Positions 1 to 7,533 are shown, numbered from the stretch's first letter. The stretch is DNA of 13,483 nucleotides from an uncultured Spirochaetia bacterium (GCA_937967705.1 CALCJG010000110.1:1-13483), one strand, 5' to 3'. Notes: generated by a model not told the origin, from the letters alone. Translations and numbers: made by a program.

Positions 1-1
1 C

Positions 2-568
2 TACCTGAAGAATCTCCAGGATTACCGCAGGTATTATCTCGGAAAAGACATCGCCGACGGACTCTTCGGCGCCGAGGTGCAGAATCACGAATAGCGTGTG
101 AGAAAACTATCACTCCTGAACGATAAAAAAATGTACGGGGCGGAAAAGGAAAAACAGCTCAAAGAACTCCAGGGCGAGATGTGGGGCAGGGACTCCGGTT
201 CTGTGGACAGCAACGCCAAGCCTTTTGACCGGTATCAGGAAAAGATGGTTATGTATCAAAAAGACCTGGGTGAGCTCAACGATACGGACCGCAAGGACAA
301 GGTCCGGGAATACCGCAAGGAGTTCTTCTCTGAAGAGGTTGTGGCCCGGCTCGAGAAGGTGGACGAGCAGATAGAGGGCGAAAAGAAGCAGGAGGAGGAT
401 TACCGGTCGCGGGAGGCCAAGATACAGAGCGATCTCAATCTCAAACCCGAGGAGAAAGAGGCCAGGATCCGTGCTCTTCAGGAGGAGATTTTCGGCTCGG
501 AAGGGGCCGATGAGTTCCGGCGCCGTGAGAATATCCGCAAGGCTCAGGATGAGTGGAAAAGGCGTTAG
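2..568 (+). pseudogene. Lipase chaperone-like protein (LifO family), 5' partial, interrupted by an in-frame TAG
   Basis: The frame is open from base 2, stops at TAG 92-94, then continues in the same frame to TAG 566-568. The piece before the stop ends in YYLGKDIADGLFGAE, and the piece after it is a highly charged all-helical chain. Both match the remembered LifO pattern: a yFG...LFG element, then helical repeats with F-S/G-x-E-x-x-x-R-L and L-x-P-E-E-K spacing. Examples here are FFSEEVVARLEKVD, NLKPEEKEARIRAL and IFGSEGADEF. LifO proteins are inner-membrane-anchored periplasmic foldases (steric chaperones) for secreted lipases, usually encoded next to the lipase, which here would lie left of the window. 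The TAG falls where the family often has Tyr, so one substitution from TAC or TAT could explain it. It could be a real pseudogene, a sequencing error, or readthrough. TAG also ends two reading frames in this window, which argues against general recoding. The family call is from pattern memory only. Confidence 0.7.
98..568 (+). CDS. Downstream open part of the interrupted chaperone gene (possible GTG re-start)
   Basis: This is the longest uninterrupted reading frame of the broken gene: 156 residues from GTG 98, four bases after the in-frame TAG. No ribosome-binding site precedes the GTG, and the upstream sequence codes for the same protein, so it is probably not a natural start. The product would keep most of the C-terminal helical region but lose the membrane anchor and N-terminal domain, so lipase folding activity would not be expected. 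It runs convergently into lnt with seven bases between the stop codons and no hairpin terminator between them. Confidence 0.4.
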   Translation: MRKLSLLNDKKMYGAEKEKQLKELQGEMWGRDSGSVDSNAKPFDRYQEKMVMYQKDLGELNDTDRKDKVREYRKEFFSEEVVARLEKVDEQIEGEKKQEEDYRSREAKIQSDLNLKPEEKEARIRALQEEIFGSEGADEFRRRENIRKAQDEWKRR

Positions 569-575
569 GAGGGAC

Positions 576-2135
576 TCAAGTCTTCCAGAGCAGGAAGGCT
601 GTGTGTCCCGTAACCAGCAGCAGGGAAAGGTAAAGAATCCAGTCGCCGAGTATGGTATAGATGCTTTTTTCCGTTATACGCCGGCAGGGCGATTCGATGG
701 TGGACCTGGCGAAGAGGGTGCTGCGTTTCAGTATCTCCCCTGCCGGGGAGATGATGGCGGAAAGGCCGCTGTTGGATGCCCTGATGAGGTAACGGCGGTT
801 TTCCACGGCCCTGAGGCGGGCGATGTTCAGATGCTGGCGGGGCATGGTGCTGTCGCCAAACCAGGTGTCGTTGGATATATTTACGAGAATCTCCGCACCC
901 CGGGCAGCCGCCTGTCTGACGAACCAGGGATAGATGACCTCGAAGCATATGGACACCCCGATCCGGCCCCGATTGGTATCCACGAGAGAGGGGGTCGTTC
1001 CCGTTACGTACTCTGAAGGGGCCTCGTAGTATTTCCCCAGGATATCCCATTTCAACGGGTTGGTTTCCGCCGCCGGGAGCAGGATGTTCTTGTCATACCA
1101 TTGGAGGAATCCTTCCCCGGAAATGAAAAGGGCGCTGTTGAAGATGCGGTTCCGGGGATCCTGCCTCACACCTCCCGTGATCAGTAGGGACTCTTTCCCC
1201 AGTTCGTGGACGATCCTTTTGAAAAGATTTCCGTCGATGCGGCCGGGTGTGTTGAGCACTGTTTCCGGCCATACGACGATGCGCTCTCCTTGCTTGTGTA
1301 CCCCCTTGCCAGTCAGCCCCAGATAGGTTTCCAGGATGAGAAAAAAATTCCCGCTTTCCCACCGTTCCTTCTGGCCAAAACTGCCCTGGACCACCTGAGC
1401 CTGAAAATCCTTCGGTCCTCCCGGTTTTCCAAGAGATCTTTCCCACTGCCCCAGTGCGATCGTTCCGTATATAAGCGGTCCGGCAATCAGAAGCAGAATA
1501 AGGGACAGCGGCAGGGCCTGACGTCGAAAGAAACCTCCCATCAGCCGAATCGGGAAACGCCGGGTTTTTATAATCTCGGTAAAATCACCCCAACGGTACT
1601 GCCTTATCTGGTAATAGATCAGGGAGTTAACAGCTGTGATGAGGAAGGAAAGGCCGTACACCCCGGTGATGTCCGCCATCTGGATGAATGCGGGCCAATC
1701 GCTCAGGGCGTATCCCGCCAGACCCCATGGCAACAACAGGGGAAGCAGTTCCCTCAGGAATTCCAACAGCAGAACCCAGAGCGAGGGGAGGATGAGAAAG
1801 AAGAAGAAACGGTTTTCCCGGAACAGAAACCGGAAGGAAAGGGCGAAGAGACCTCCCGCCAACCCTACGGGAAGAGCCACCAGGAAAAGAAAAAACGCAG
1901 CCGAGGTTACGGCCGATACCTCATAGAACTGGTAGAGGGCGATGAGTATCCAGTAGGCGATGACGATGGTCATTGTCATTCCCCAGAGCAGCCCCCGTAT
2001 AAAAATCCCGGATGTGCTTTCCTCTTTTTCCAGGGCGAGGAAGAAGGGTACGAGACAGAAAAATATGGCCGGAGAAAAGAAACTCCAGGAACCGGCTGCG
2101 GCAAAAAGAAGCGCTGAGAAAATGGTAATAATCAA
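576..2135 (-). CDS. lnt: Apolipoprotein N-acyltransferase Lnt
   Basis: Lnt moves a fatty acid from a phospholipid to the N-terminal cysteine of diacylated lipoproteins, the last step of lipoprotein maturation at the inner membrane. The 519 residues match the family length. Hydrophobic segments fill about residues 1-225, a nitrilase-fold periplasmic domain covers about 245-480, and a last membrane helix lies near 497-516. The triad is visible: Glu291 in WPET, Lys349 in YDKN and Cys397 in SICFEVIYP, with supporting Glu357 and Glu399 at the expected spacings. The usual PFGE after the lysine is PAAE, with the Glu kept. The start is TTG at 2135: AAGGGG (2142-2147) sits six bases upstream, the first membrane helix begins at once, and the next Met is residue 53. 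Neighbours include three lipoprotein genes, plausible substrates. No convincing promoter is seen upstream. Confidence 0.95.
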   Translation of the reverse strand: MIITIFSALLFAAAGSWSFFSPAIFFCLVPFFLALEKEESTSGIFIRGLLWGMTMTIVIAYWILIALYQFYEVSAVTSAAFFLFLVALPVGLAGGLFALSFRFLFRENRFFFFLILPSLWVLLLEFLRELLPLLLPWGLAGYALSDWPAFIQMADITGVYGLSFLITAVNSLIYYQIRQYRWGDFTEIIKTRRFPIRLMGGFFRRQALPLSLILLLIAGPLIYGTIALGQWERSLGKPGGPKDFQAQVVQGSFGQKERWESGNFFLILETYLGLTGKGVHKQGERIVVWPETVLNTPGRIDGNLFKRIVHELGKESLLITGGVRQDPRNRIFNSALFISGEGFLQWYDKNILLPAAETNPLKWDILGKYYEAPSEYVTGTTPSLVDTNRGRIGVSICFEVIYPWFVRQAAARGAEILVNISNDTWFGDSTMPRQHLNIARLRAVENRRYLIRASNSGLSAIISPAGEILKRSTLFARSTIESPCRRITEKSIYTILGDWILYLSLLLVTGHTAFLLWKT

Positions 2136-2299
2136 TGGAATCCCCTTGAGAGCCCGTCTTGTCCGGGGATCATGCGGTTTTTGCCCATTTCGTCAAGAAG
2201 ATAACAGAGCTGCAGGGAAATATTCTCTCACCGGAATACGGGCAGGGTTATAGATGGCGGGTGAGTGTTATAATCTTGAGAACAGGGGCGAAAAAATTA

Positions 2300-2329
2300 T
2301 TGCATTCTCTGTCCCTATGGTGTTATATT
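2300..2329 (+). promoter_or_regulatory. Candidate promoter for the MORN lipoprotein
   Basis: TTGCAT (2300-2305) and TATATT (2324-2329) are separated by 18 bases. The -10 box matches the sigma-70 consensus at five of six positions, while the -35 box is weak. Transcription would start near 2336 and leave a leader of about 110 bases. Confidence 0.4.
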
Positions 2330-2353
2330 GACGGGGTCATGTTTCACGTCTGG

Positions 2354-2407
2354 TAAACCCGTTAGCGGGAAGGGTTTATAGGTCCCTCCTGACTGCGACA
2401 GGGGGAA
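2354..2407 (+). promoter_or_regulatory. Structured 5' leader with overlapping hairpins
   Basis: TAAACCC (2354-2360) can pair with GGGTTTA (2372-2378), or its CCC plus the next G (2358-2361) can pair with CGGG (2366-2369); the two pairings exclude each other. A second stem forms between the C-rich run near 2384-2390 and CAGGGG near 2398-2404, using one G-T pair. It matches no riboswitch I recognise, and there is no U-run for a simple attenuator. A regulatory role is a guess. Confidence 0.3.
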
Positions 2408-2446
2408 AATGCCTTTAAAGCTAATTAAAATAAAGAGGAGATGTTT

Positions 2447-2974
2447 ATGAGAAAGCTATTTTTATTGATTATAACAGCGGTTGCGGTTTTCTTGATGGCC
2501 TGTGCCAGCAATCAGCCAAAGGAGTGTATAGACGGGGATTGCATTGACGGAAAGGGTACCTTTCAGCTGGATAGCGGCGCCAAATACACCGGGGAGTTCA
2601 AGGAAGGAAAACGGGAAGGGAAAGGCGTTTACTACTGGAAGGACAAGGAAAATTATGAGGGTGAATGGAAAAACGGCAAACGTAATGGGAAAGGGTCTTA
2701 TATCTATCCCAGCGGATCCAAATATGTCGGCGATTTCAAGGATGATTTGAGACATGGCCAGGGAGTCTATACGTGGCCGGGAGGCGACAAATACGAAGGT
2801 GAATGGAAGAACGGCAACATGAGCGGCAATGGCGTATACACATTCGCCGATGGAAAGGTCGTTAAGGGCATTTTTGAGGATAATCGCCTTGTGAAGGAAA
2901 TCAAGGATGAGATGAAGAAGCCGGAAGATGCGAAGAAGCCAGAAGAGGTTAAAAAACCGGAAGAAAAGAAGTAA
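2447..2974 (+). CDS. MORN-repeat lipoprotein
   Basis: The 175-residue product has a lipoprotein signal peptide with lipobox LMAC (Cys19), so it should be lipid-anchored in the envelope. Four full MORN repeats follow with an exact 23-residue period, starting at Tyr47, Tyr70, Tyr93 and Tyr116 (pattern Y-x-G-x-F/W-K-x-G...G-x-G-x-Y). There is a half repeat before them and a degenerate one after. MORN repeats form elongated beta-hairpin arrays that often act as scaffolds or contact lipids; the specific role here is unknown. The tail from about 156 is Lys/Pro/Glu-rich with KKPEE-like repeats, resembling cell-wall-spanning linkers. The start is the second ATG, at 2447, because AGAGGAG (2434-2440) lies six bases upstream of it but directly abuts the ATG at 2441. 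It ends at a strong terminator. Confidence 0.9.
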   Translation: MRKLFLLIITAVAVFLMACASNQPKECIDGDCIDGKGTFQLDSGAKYTGEFKEGKREGKGVYYWKDKENYEGEWKNGKRNGKGSYIYPSGSKYVGDFKDDLRHGQGVYTWPGGDKYEGEWKNGNMSGNGVYTFADGKVVKGIFEDNRLVKEIKDEMKKPEDAKKPEEVKKPEEKK

Positions 2975-3017
2975 GGAAAAGTCTGGATCGCTTTTCCTAT
3001 AAAGTTAGATATTGAAT

Positions 3018-3052
3018 AAAAAAGGGGCTGCCCCAAGGGCAGCCCCTTTTTT
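3018..3052. terminator. Bidirectional rho-independent terminator
   Basis: GGGGCTGCCC (3024-3033) pairs perfectly with GGGCAGCCCC (3037-3046) around a three-base loop. It is flanked by six A's (3018-3023) and six T's (3047-3052), giving a 16-bp stem. It lies between two convergent genes and has a U-run in both directions, so it can end both the MORN lipoprotein and the barrel gene. Confidence 0.93.
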
Positions 3053-3069
3053 ATGGTCCTTTTTGACGG

Positions 3070-3612
3070 TTAGAACTTAAAGATAAACCCCAGATTGTAC
3101 TTCATCAGGGCTTTGTCCCGGTCGGCGATGTCATGCCAGAGATACCGTGCTTCCAGCATGAGGGCCAGAGATCCGGTCAAATCGAACTCAACACCGCCGA
3201 AGCCTTCGATGCCTGCATCTGAGTCGTTGTCATTGGTCTGCCGGTCATGGAATTTGTAATAGTTGAGAGCAGGACCAAAACCGAGGAAGGGTCTTATCTT
3301 TCCGCTGGAAAGGAAGAACCAGTACCAGTCCAGATGAATGCCCCAAACCTTGAATTCGGCATTGGGATTGTCCTTGTTCTTCATTTTTACGTAGTCAAGG
3401 CCGGGACGAAATTTAAGGGAATCAAATAAAAATTTCCCCATGTCGAAGAAACCCCCGGCATTCCATGTGTCGTCATATTTGGCCTTGTCGTAATCGTCCA
3501 GAACCATGGACCATCCGCCTTTGATCCCGATACCCTTTCCTTCGGCGAAAGCGGTACCGGCGGTGAAGGTCATCATTGCGATAACCAGCAGCAATAAAGT
3601 GAGTTTTTTCAT
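3070..3612 (-). CDS. Small outer-membrane beta-barrel protein
   Basis: The 180-residue product has a Sec signal peptide (MKKLTLLLL start, AFA cleavage site near residue 23). The mature part has alternating hydrophobic/aromatic strands, Gly-rich turns and a C-terminal Phe (FIFKF), the usual recognition signature for outer-membrane insertion by BAM. About 157 mature residues suit an eight-stranded barrel of the OmpW/OmpA-like or porin-like superfamily. An acidic Asn/Asp loop near residues 130-137 is probably surface-exposed. No pore or ligand can be inferred. The start at 3612 is set by GGAGG eight bases upstream and by the signal peptide; the ATG at 3627 has no ribosome-binding site. It has its own promoter (3712-3740) with a leader of about 90 bases, and ends at the shared terminator. 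Confidence 0.8.
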   Translation of the reverse strand: MKKLTLLLLVIAMMTFTAGTAFAEGKGIGIKGGWSMVLDDYDKAKYDDTWNAGGFFDMGKFLFDSLKFRPGLDYVKMKNKDNPNAEFKVWGIHLDWYWFFLSSGKIRPFLGFGPALNYYKFHDRQTNDNDSDAGIEGFGGVEFDLTGSLALMLEARYLWHDIADRDKALMKYNLGFIFKF

Positions 3613-3711
3613 CAAACTTGCCTCCATTTTTTTTATTACCAGCGGGATCGAACAGGTGTTCCCCGCCTGTAGGACTTGTTAAGGTGTTCCTGGAAAAGAG
3701 ATTTGCTATGG

Positions 3712-3740
3712 AAAATATCACGTAACCTTAGACCTGTCAA
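3712..3740 (-). promoter_or_regulatory. Promoter of the beta-barrel gene
   Basis: On the minus strand a perfect TTGACA (3735-3740) and TATTTT (3712-3717) are spaced by exactly 17 bases. Transcription would start near 3705. The same hexamers and spacing occur at 10340-10368. Confidence 0.65.
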
Positions 3741-3810
3741 GTTTCTTAACGGCAATCCAGTCGTTTTTTGAATAGGTTGGAGGAATCCTGCCGCCATAGT
3801 TATTCTGTGG

Positions 3811-3839
3811 AAAATAAAAACCGGTCCCTCCGGGGATCC
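3811..3839 (-). terminator. Rho-independent terminator of the chemoreceptor-lipoprotein unit
   Basis: On the minus strand GGATCCC (3839-3833) pairs with GGGACC (3828-3823) around CGGA with one bulged A. Two G's and then TTTTTATTTT (3820-3811) follow. It lies 12 bases past the lipoprotein stop codon. Confidence 0.75.
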
Positions 3840-3850
3840 CTGATGCTCAC

Positions 3851-4429
3851 TTATGGAGGCGGGAATTGCAGATAAGGGGCGATCTGTTCCGCATTGGTAA
3901 AGAACTGAAAGGTGAATCGAAAATCCTCCTCCCGGAAAACGGTAAAACGTATCCGGTAGATCCCCGGATCCAGTTTTCGTATGGGATCTCTGGAAGAGGA
4001 ACAGAGTGTCATCTCGCCTTTCCCCTTCCAGCCGCTGTCGTAGTTGCGTCCCAGTTCCGAATAGGTATAGTTGTATCCCTCGTGAAACTTTCTGATATCG
4101 ATGAGTTTTTCCACGATGAAATAGCCGTTTACGGGGATTTTGCGGTTCAATATGCTCCTGTCGCTGATGAGGGTCGTAAGGGCGATCTTTATGCATTTCT
4201 CTTGTTTTCTAATTCGGAAAAAGACCTGATAGCATTCCTCCCGGTCGATTCGGTCCTTTGCGCGCAGATAGGAGTTGGCGGTTCCCGTCAGGGATGCCTT
4301 GAAGAGATAACGGGATGCAACGTCCCCGGTGGCGCATCCCGCAAGCAAGATACTCAGACAGAGAAGCCATTGAAGGGGATACCTCAGTGCGGTGCAGGGT
4401 CTCTCGATGATCGGATAAGGCATCGCCAT
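3851..4429 (-). CDS. Lipoprotein of unknown function, second gene of the chemoreceptor unit
   Basis: The 192-residue product has an unusually long, basic n-region before a lipobox LLAGC (Cys32), so it is a predicted lipoprotein. The mature part is rich in beta-strand-like segments and has three cysteines (about residues 66, 78 and 143). I recognise no family. The receptor's TGA (4433-4435) is followed by AGG and then this ATG, so the two genes are almost certainly co-transcribed and probably coupled. Two starts are possible: ATG 4429 (AGGA seven bases upstream) and ATG 4423 (AAGGA five bases upstream), differing by two residues; I list the longer. Its tight linkage to a periplasmic-sensing receptor suggests an accessory role, such as binding a ligand or stabilising the sensor, but nothing in the sequence proves that. 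Confidence 0.8.
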   Translation of the reverse strand: MAMPYPIIERPCTALRYPLQWLLCLSILLAGCATGDVASRYLFKASLTGTANSYLRAKDRIDREECYQVFFRIRKQEKCIKIALTTLISDRSILNRKIPVNGYFIVEKLIDIRKFHEGYNYTYSELGRNYDSGWKGKGEMTLCSSSRDPIRKLDPGIYRIRFTVFREEDFRFTFQFFTNAEQIAPYLQFPPP

Positions 4430-4432
4430 CCT

Positions 4433-6928
4433 TCAGTCCTGTTCCCGGGAGACCCGGAAAAAGGAGATATGCTGATTGAGGGCCTCCGCCTGGGCGCTGA
4501 TCTCCTCCGATGACGAGGCGATCTCTTCCGCACCCGCGGCCACAGACTGCGTCAGGTCGTTTATCTGATTGACTGTTTTAATCATTTCCTGATTGGTGCT
4601 CATCTGCTCCTGGGTGGCAAAAGATATGCTCTCGGCCATCTCGATCACCTTCCGCGTATCTCCTGAGACCTTCTGGCTGGCCTCCTCCTGTTTTCGTGCT
4701 GATTCCGTGATCTGGCGGACCAGTTCGTCGGTTTTCCTGATGTTGCTCATGATGTTGGTCAGCGCCTGGGACGTGGCATCCACGTATTGCCGGCCGTCTT
4801 CAACCTCCTTGAGTCCCGTCTCCACCAGCTCCGTGATGTTCTTGGCGCTGGAGGCGGTCTGTTCCGCCAGTTTTCCGATCTCATCGGCAACGACGGCAAA
4901 TCCCCGTCCGTGCTCACCGGCCCTGGCCGCCTCGATTGCAGCGTTAAGGGCCAGCAGATTTACCTGGTCGGAGATGTCTCTTATGAGAGTCACAATTTCA
5001 GCGATTTTGTGCGTACTGGAGTCGATGTTGTTCATGCCGCGGATGGTGTTCTGCATCAGCTCGTTGCCTTTCTGCGCCTCCAGCGTGCTGTTGTTGGCCA
5101 TGGCCAGGGCTTCCCCGGCGGATGAGACCACTTCACGTATGATGTCCTTCAGTTCCTGCATGGATTTGTCCGTGGCTCGGGCAAAGTCCACCTGGCTCTG
5201 GGCGTTCTTGGCGATGTTCTCAATGGAGCTGGCTATTTCCTCGAGGGACGCGGAGGACTGCTCCACCGAGGCGGCCTGGCCCTGGGCGCCCTGTGCGAGG
5301 TCCTGGCTGGTGGCGGTCAGGTTTTCCGATGAGGTGGCTAGCTGCTGCGAGGATTCGATGGATGTGTGGACGATCTCCTTGAGCCGGACCAGTAGAAGTT
5401 TCAGATAACGTATCAGTTCTCCGAACTCGTCGGGCAGATAGTCCCTGCTCGTGACAGTCAGATCGCCCTCGGCGATCTGACTGAATATTTCGATGGTATT
5501 GCGGATGGGCCGGGAGATGTTCCGGGTGATTCGCAGGAGAATTAAAACCAGAATGCCCGAGAGTGCGAAGAAAGCGATGACGATCTGAAAGAGGAACAGA
5601 TTCATGTCGTCGTAAAAAGCGGCCTTATCCATCACCAGGATGAGATCCTTTTCCATGATTTTTATGGGGGATCTCAGCGCTACCTTTCGTACTCCCTCGA
5701 AGCTGAACTGGCAGAGACCGGTTTTCTCTCTATCGGTCAGACAGGAGATGTTCTCGAAGCCCTTATCCGTTTCCTTGATGTCCTTTCCTATGGTCTTGTG
5801 AATGTATCGTTTGTCGGAGTGAAAGAGGATTTTACCCGACCGGGAGAGGATGATGTAATCGGCATGATCGGCCTTGCTGCGTTCATTAAGCTTTTCCTTT
5901 ATGGTTTCAATGAGTATTGTGATTCCGAAGATGCCGGTAACCCTTTCCCCCTCCTTGAGAGGGAGGGCGCAAACGATGATTTCCTTCTTGGAGGCCTTGC
6001 TGATTACAGGATCGGAAAAGGTGATCTTTCCCTCCTGCATGACCCGCTTGAAGTAATCCCTGTCGGCAATGTTGGCACTGCCTCCCAGGCTGTGGGGAGA
6101 GAGTCCTGTGCGGTCTGATATGAAGAGCATTTCGATATTGCGGTTTTTCACCCCCCGAAAGAGGCGCTGCAGGTAGGAAATGGCTGCGCCAGTACTGGTA
6201 AAGCGGTTTCTGGAGGAATCCGCGTAGACTGATGTCTCCGCAATGATTTCCCGCATGAAGGAATCGATGTACTGTGTTGCGGATTCGGTCCGCAATTTCA
6301 GGAGGTTTTCTTCCATGTCATAGGTGCGTCGGAAACTGATATTGTATATGGTCACTGAAAGCACGGTGAGCAGGATGATGATGGTTGAAAGTATGGGAAT
6401 GGAAAACTTGAAGAAGAGTGAGAGGGGTCTGAAATCCGCGAACCTGTTCAGGGGATAGAGGTCGGTCTTCGACAGGAAGTAGAAGACCATGGCGGCGATC
6501 AATGCCGTAATCTCTCCCATGAGAAAGAAGAAGAGCGCCTGCTGCCAGGAGAAGAGAATGCCCTTGGAGAGCCCGATGATGACCGTCAGGAGGGGCCCGC
6601 CGGCGCAGCCGCTGAAGATATAAAGGGCGCCGTAAAAGGAGTAGCTGTTGATCAGGTTCTTGAGGCTTTCCCTGTCAACAGTGTCGGGATTGACCGCCAG
6701 GGTCTCGCAGAATCCCTTGAGCTGCCGGGTTTTCAGAAGGAAGAGAACTGTAAAAACGGTTATGATTATGGGTGCCAGAACAAGAATGATCTTGAATACC
6801 TCAAGGGAGTCCAGGAGTCCGATGGAAAAGCTGAAGGTTCCGGCATAGAAGGCCGGATGAAGAAGGTACATCAGAACAAAGAGTTTGATGGATTTGCCGG
6901 GTAGTTTTTTTAATGATAGTTCATTCAT
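4433..6928 (-). CDS. Methyl-accepting chemotaxis protein with Cache sensor and extra N-terminal membrane segments
   Basis: Chemoreceptors relay ligand binding to CheA/CheW and so to the flagellar motor. The 831 residues begin with five hydrophobic segments (about 15-38, 44-66, 96-120, 127-152, 172-196). A periplasmic region of about 245 residues follows, with Cache-like features ([11 protein letters not shown] at 290-300, the SDPVIS strand, and a second repeat near 354-435). Next come another membrane helix (about 443-466), a HAMP domain (Pro474, DEFG 500-503) and the signalling domain (about 520-831). Its conserved tip, [20 protein letters not shown], lies at 658-677. The two helical arms are roughly 150 residues each, longer than in E. 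coli Tsr. There is no C-terminal CheR-docking pentapeptide. Classical receptors have two membrane helices, so the first four segments are extra. The start at 6928 has AGGA seven bases upstream. The lipoprotein gene follows directly. The ligand is unknown. Confidence 0.93.
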   Translation of the reverse strand: MNELSLKKLPGKSIKLFVLMYLLHPAFYAGTFSFSIGLLDSLEVFKIILVLAPIIITVFTVLFLLKTRQLKGFCETLAVNPDTVDRESLKNLINSYSFYGALYIFSGCAGGPLLTVIIGLSKGILFSWQQALFFFLMGEITALIAAMVFYFLSKTDLYPLNRFADFRPLSLFFKFSIPILSTIIILLTVLSVTIYNISFRRTYDMEENLLKLRTESATQYIDSFMREIIAETSVYADSSRNRFTSTGAAISYLQRLFRGVKNRNIEMLFISDRTGLSPHSLGGSANIADRDYFKRVMQEGKITFSDPVISKASKKEIIVCALPLKEGERVTGIFGITILIETIKEKLNERSKADHADYIILSRSGKILFHSDKRYIHKTIGKDIKETDKGFENISCLTDREKTGLCQFSFEGVRKVALRSPIKIMEKDLILVMDKAAFYDDMNLFLFQIVIAFFALSGILVLILLRITRNISRPIRNTIEIFSQIAEGDLTVTSRDYLPDEFGELIRYLKLLLVRLKEIVHTSIESSQQLATSSENLTATSQDLAQGAQGQAASVEQSSASLEEIASSIENIAKNAQSQVDFARATDKSMQELKDIIREVVSSAGEALAMANNSTLEAQKGNELMQNTIRGMNNIDSSTHKIAEIVTLIRDISDQVNLLALNAAIEAARAGEHGRGFAVVADEIGKLAEQTASSAKNITELVETGLKEVEDGRQYVDATSQALTNIMSNIRKTDELVRQITESARKQEEASQKVSGDTRKVIEMAESISFATQEQMSTNQEMIKTVNQINDLTQSVAAGAEEIASSSEEISAQAEALNQHISFFRVSREQD

Positions 6929-6946
6929 AGAAAAGTCCTGTTTTTA

Positions 6947-6976
6947 TATATAGGCTTGGGATTGATAGGTTGTCCG
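6947..6976 (-). promoter_or_regulatory. Weak candidate promoter of the chemoreceptor unit
   Basis: On the minus strand CGGACA (6971-6976) and TATATA (6947-6952) are spaced by 18 bases, each matching the sigma-70 consensus at four positions. A flagellar-type sigma factor could use other sequences; I saw no clear sigma-28 match. Confidence 0.3.
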
Positions 6977-7047
6977 CACAGGGTGCGTCCGGGATAGAAC
7001 GAATTAAAACAATAGTCTACCGCACATACGGGAATTTCCGGATTTAC

Positions 7048-7151
7048 TCCTGCCAAGAAGATCAAAGACAACGCTGTGATAAATACCACATTCCTCTGAT
7101 AATGTCATTAAAAATTTTCGCCCTTTATCCCTAAAATATTGCTTGGCAGGA
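7048..7151. repeat. Perfect 10-bp inverted repeat with 84-base spacing
   Basis: TCCTGCCAAG at 7048-7057 is the exact reverse complement of CTTGGCAGGA at 7142-7151. The spacing is too wide for a simple hairpin; it could be a pair of regulator sites or the ends of a decayed small element. No target duplication is seen. Confidence 0.5.
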
Positions 7152-7165
7152 TTATAAATAACCCT

Positions 7166-7203
7166 GGATCACGGATATTACCCGCCAGGTGAAACCGTGA
7201 TCC
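7166..7203. repeat. 9-bp inverted repeat, possible operator or hairpin
   Basis: GGATCACGG (7166-7174) and CCGTGATCC (7195-7203) are perfect inverted copies with a 20-base loop. No T-run follows on either side, so it does not look like an intrinsic terminator. Confidence 0.5.
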
Positions 7204-7490
7204 GTATGAAGATCTGCATGACCAACGCATGTTGGGGTAAATCCTCGAAAATTATGCGGTCAACTCAAAATTATACTTGCCATGTACACTTTAATGGAGA
7301 CAAAGTAGCCCCTGAATGAGTTATCTGTACTTCCCGTCAGTAGACCGACGAATACTATCCCAACTTTGGCCTTAATGCCGCCTTGAGCAGCAGAACCGCC
7401 TTTCTTCAATTGATCGAAAAAGCGGGATCGCTCTCCATAGTATTCCCGGGAAGCTGTTCTCCGGTGCAAGTGCAGGATTTGCGCCTGCTG

Positions 7491-7496
7491 TATAAT
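7491..7496 (+). promoter_or_regulatory. Probable -10 box of smc
   Basis: A perfect TATAAT lies 38 bases before the chosen smc start. No good -35 box is found 16-19 bases upstream. Transcription from about 7503 would begin after the alternative ATG at 7501, which supports the start at 7534. Confidence 0.4.
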
Positions 7497-7533
7497 CGCC
7501 ATGCGGACCTGCTCCGCGTCAAGAGGTTGGAAG

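Larger units (their letters stand above)
2136..2446. other. Divergent intergenic region between lnt and the MORN lipoprotein
   Basis: This 311-base stretch holds the starts of two divergent genes and no convincing coding sequence. On the plus strand there is a candidate promoter (2300-2329) and a leader that can fold into several hairpins (2354-2407). On the minus strand only the Lnt ribosome-binding site is clear. Confidence 0.6.
6929..7533. other. 605-base divergent intergenic region between the chemoreceptor and smc
   Basis: No convincing gene is seen. It holds a weak receptor promoter, a CRP-like dyad (7075-7090), a 10-bp inverted repeat (7048-7057 with 7142-7151), a 9-bp inverted repeat (7166-7174 with 7195-7203), a 5-bp hairpin (7222-7235) and a perfect TATAAT (7491-7496) before smc. 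An 80-codon open frame on the minus strand (7260-7502) has no recognised homology. Confidence 0.6.

Noticed and set aside
1206..2117. 303-codon plus-strand frame opposite lnt
   Set aside because: It is Gln/Gly/Lys-rich nonsense composition opposite the membrane segments of lnt, which has a complete catalytic triad.
2132..2188. 18-codon minus-strand ORF whose TGA overlaps the lnt TTG start
   Set aside because: The overlap resembles coupling, but there is no ribosome-binding site before its ATG and it is too short to judge.
4593..5408. 271-codon plus-strand frame opposite the chemoreceptor
   Set aside because: Its Ser/Ala/Met-rich composition is what the antisense of the receptor signalling helices gives; it has no start signal.
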